In this document: positions 62,075-64,000 of the stretch, piece by piece | Position numbering within the stretch: the first letter of the stretch is position 1 | Layout of the letters: every line of letters begins with the position of its first letter | Origin: Pararhizobium sp. IMCC21322 | Lineage (GTDB): Bacteria; Pseudomonadota; Alphaproteobacteria; Rhizobiales; GCA-2746425 | DNA length: 64,000 nucleotides | Assembly (NCBI RefSeq): GCF_030758295.1 | Contig: NZ_CP132335.1 | Coordinates: forward strand, 4,502,412 to 4,566,411 | Direction: 5' to 3' | Notes under the pieces: model-generated | What the model was told of the DNA's origin: nothing | Databases searched by the model: none | What the model saw: only the letters and a program-made list of their open reading frames with translations | Program-made: the position numbers and the translations under genes

Positions 62075-64000
62075 TCACTCCGTCAAACGCACACTCACCT
62101 GATCCGTCCGCCCCTTGGCGTCAATCACGGTCAGGGTGGAAAACCCGGGACCCGATGGCCGAAACGAGCTTTCCCTGCGCAAGGCACGGCTGGCAACAGG
62201 CCGCCCGTCAGCCAGCCACGTAAAGGGTGCCGAGCCACCGCGAACCTTCAGCGCAACCTCGCCATCCGCACGCACTTGTAAACTCGCATCTGCTGGCGGG
62301 AAGGCAATGACGGGCCTGGCAGGCGCAACCGCATTCCCCGTGCCATTGTCCTGCCCAAACCGTTTCAAATGCGCTGGCAAATCCACATTGGCCAAAAGCG
62401 CATCACCGTTCAGTGCCGGATGCGGGTGGCTTTCAAGACGTGCAAACACATCCATGAAGATCGGCAACGCTGCGGTGGCACCGGTAATATGTCCTGCAGG
62501 TGCATTGTCAGGCCGCCCGACCCAAACGCCCACCACGTGACGGCCATCAAAACCAATTGTCCATGCATCGCGGTAACCGTAAGACGTACCAGTTTTGTAA
62601 ACCGGGCCGGCAAGACCACTTTGTTTGTGTTGTGAGGTTTGCAGCATCGATTTGACGAGCAGATCAGTCGCCGAGGCACTCAGTACACGAGCCGTAGAAG
62701 AAGGTATCTCCGCATCAGGGCGAATTTTTAGCTCCAGCGCAGACCCCTGCCGCGCAAGCGCGCCATACAGGCGTACAAGCTCTTCCAGTGTCAATCCAAC
62801 GCCGCCCAGCCCCATCGCTAATCCCGGCCTGGCACTATCCGGAAAGCGCGGGGCCGCTCCGGCACGGCGCAGGCGGCTGGCCAGCCGATGCGGATCAACC
62901 TTGTCCAAGACAGCGATAGCCGGAATGTTGAGAGAAAGCTGAAGCGCCTCCGAAATGGTCATCGTGCCATGAAACCCAGTGTTGAAATTTTCAGGCACGT
63001 AATCTGCAAAAGCGGCAGGCCGATCATCAATCAATGTATTGGGATGAGCCATTCCAACCTCAAATCCAAGGCCGTAAATCAGAGGTTTCAATGTTGACCC
63101 CGGTGACCGCACAGCGCGGATCATGTTCAAATGCGCGGCTGCATTGCCTGACAGCAGGCCCGGACCACCCACGGATGCGCGTATTGCCCCGGTTTGATGG
63201 TCCACCACCAAAGCGGCAATTGAAAAGCCTTTGCCCAGTCCGGCACTGCGCTGCGTGATGTGTTTTTCAAGCGAGGCCTGCAACGCATAATCAATGGTGG
63301 TTTCGATGACCTGATCAGGCGCATGCGCCGCCTGCAATTCTTGCGCGATATGAGGCGCAAGCATGGGGAAACGTTTACGCTGATGGGGAACCGGCGCTGC
63401 CGCCGCACGTTTCGCATCTTCATTGGAAATCAGCCCTGCCGTTTCCAGCCGTTGAAGAACACGTTTCCGGGCCAGCATTGCGGTGTCAGTAAACCGATCC
63501 GGGCGCCGGGATTCAGGCGCCTGTGGCAGGGCAATCAACAGGGCAATTTCGGCAAGGTTAAGCCACGCAGGCTCCTTGCCGAAATAAGCCCAACTGGCTG
63601 CCCGCACACCTTCCAGATTGCCACCATAGGGCGCGTGATTGAGATAAAGCGTCAGAATTTCCTGCTTGCTGAGCCGCTCTTCCAGCCGTTTTGCCTGAAC
63701 GATCTGCTGTATCTTTCCAGCCAGTGTTCTGGTTGTTTCATCACTCAACAGGCGGGCCACCTGCATCGACAGGGTGGATGCACCTGATATCACCCGGGCA
63801 TTCGTGACCAATTGAAAAGCCGCACGCAACATGGCACGCCGGTCAATCCCGTCATGATCGAAGAAACGGCGATCCTCATAGGCCAGAAGAAATGTGATCA
63901 GCCTCGGGTCAACCGCTTCCAGTTCAACTGGAATACGCCAATAGCCACCTTCAGTGGTAAACGGGCGCAGCAGATCGCCATTGGATGCAACCACTGTCAC
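62075..64000 (-). CDS. pbpC: Penicillin-binding protein 1C, C-terminal portion (start lies beyond the window)
   Basis: PbpC is a bifunctional class A peptidoglycan glycosyltransferase/transpeptidase of the inner membrane. The 641 visible residues include the transglycosylase domain with LAYEDRRFFDHDGIDRRAM (catalytic Glu), GASTLSMQVARLL and YLNHAPYGGNLEGVRAASWAYFGK, then the transpeptidase with the nucleophile serine in RSPGSTLKPLIYG (SxxK), SLN in LQLSLNIPAIAVLD, and KTGTSYGYRDAW. The C-terminal beta domain, about 90 residues from WLADGRPVAS on, is typical of PBP1C. The 5' end lies past base 64000. Confidence 0.95.
   Translation of the reverse strand: MTVVASNGDLLRPFTTEGGYWRIPVELEAVDPRLITFLLAYEDRRFFDHDGIDRRAMLRAAFQLVTNARVISGASTLSMQVARLLSDETTRTLAGKIQQIVQAKRLEERLSKQEILTLYLNHAPYGGNLEGVRAASWAYFGKEPAWLNLAEIALLIALPQAPESRRPDRFTDTAMLARKRVLQRLETAGLISNEDAKRAAAAPVPHQRKRFPMLAPHIAQELQAAHAPDQVIETTIDYALQASLEKHITQRSAGLGKGFSIAALVVDHQTGAIRASVGGPGLLSGNAAAHLNMIRAVRSPGSTLKPLIYGLGFEVGMAHPNTLIDDRPAAFADYVPENFNTGFHGTMTISEALQLSLNIPAIAVLDKVDPHRLASRLRRAGAAPRFPDSARPGLAMGLGGVGLTLEELVRLYGALARQGSALELKIRPDAEIPSSTARVLSASATDLLVKSMLQTSQHKQSGLAGPVYKTGTSYGYRDAWTIGFDGRHVVGVWVGRPDNAPAGHITGATAALPIFMDVFARLESHPHPALNGDALLANVDLPAHLKRFGQDNGTGNAVAPARPVIAFPPADASLQVRADGEVALKVRGGSAPFTWLADGRPVASRALRRESSFRPSGPGFSTLTVIDAKGRTDQVSVRLTE

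Overview
The window reads as chromosomal DNA of an alphaproteobacterium, most likely a (possibly marine) member of the Hyphomicrobiales. That placement is inferred from gene content and arrangement: nadABC beside an NrtR-type regulator, an aerobic-style cob set with cobalamin genes on both strands, bdhA, pyruvate carboxylase, the Anbu/ATP-grasp/alpha-E cluster, and GC-moderate coding with short operon overlaps. No rRNA, tRNA, CRISPR array or complete insertion sequence was seen.

Layout. 1-2154: start of pyruvate phosphate dikinase, a GT4 glycosyltransferase and a small P-loop protein. 2151-6880: NAD de novo genes nadA-nadB-nadC, with nrtR upstream and a perfect palindromic candidate operator between nrtR and nadA; a tyrosine phosphatase, an HD hydrolase and ygfZ lie further upstream on the same strand. 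8973-9242: first copy of a 270-bp structured repeat. 9311-17074: prfC, a secreted amidohydrolase divergent from a membrane-bound AraC regulator, and a response regulator/histidine kinase/ferric-reductase-like operon. 17330-20008: an SsuABC/TauABC-type importer. 20227-24184: two RNA methyltransferases and coxG-coxS-coxM without coxL. 24531-26330: gamma-glutamyltransferase. 26594-34597: a LysR regulator and an apparent import-and-desulfation cluster (solute-binding protein, two permeases, sulfatase, DUF4432 epimerase-like protein, ATPase). 34640-44125: mtgA, a short-chain prenyl synthase, second copy of the structured repeat, metallophosphoesterase, ispG, bdhA-patatin and pyc. 44302-48500: cobK, cbiD, cobA, cobB. 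48523-52585: the four-gene Anbu cluster. 52751-55231: TerB, glutamine amidotransferase, YggT and a secreted unknown. 55447-61735: the main corrin operon cbiX-cobH-cobL-cobI-cbiG/cobJ-cobM. 61646-62070: a tandem duplication of the cobM 3' end with a palindromic element. 62075-64000: C-terminal part of penicillin-binding protein 1C.

How genes work together. The corrin genes supply C-methylation, ring contraction, methyl migration, amidation and reduction, but they mix aerobic-route (cobH, cobI, cobJ, cobK, cobL, cobM, cobB) and anaerobic-route (cbiX, cbiG, cbiD) families, and neither cobG nor cobF is present here. The 26.6-34.6 kb cluster looks like a complete route for importing a sulfated carbohydrate or similar ester and desulfating it in the cytoplasm. 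The Anbu cluster is a recognised but poorly understood peptide/protein-modification neighbourhood.

The most unusual item is the pair of 270-bp repeats at 8973-9242 and 36538-36807. Both fold, on paper, into the same three-way junction closed by the terminal inverted repeats, and several base pairs differ between the copies in a way that keeps pairing. All calls come from reading the sequence alone; no database search or folding program was run.
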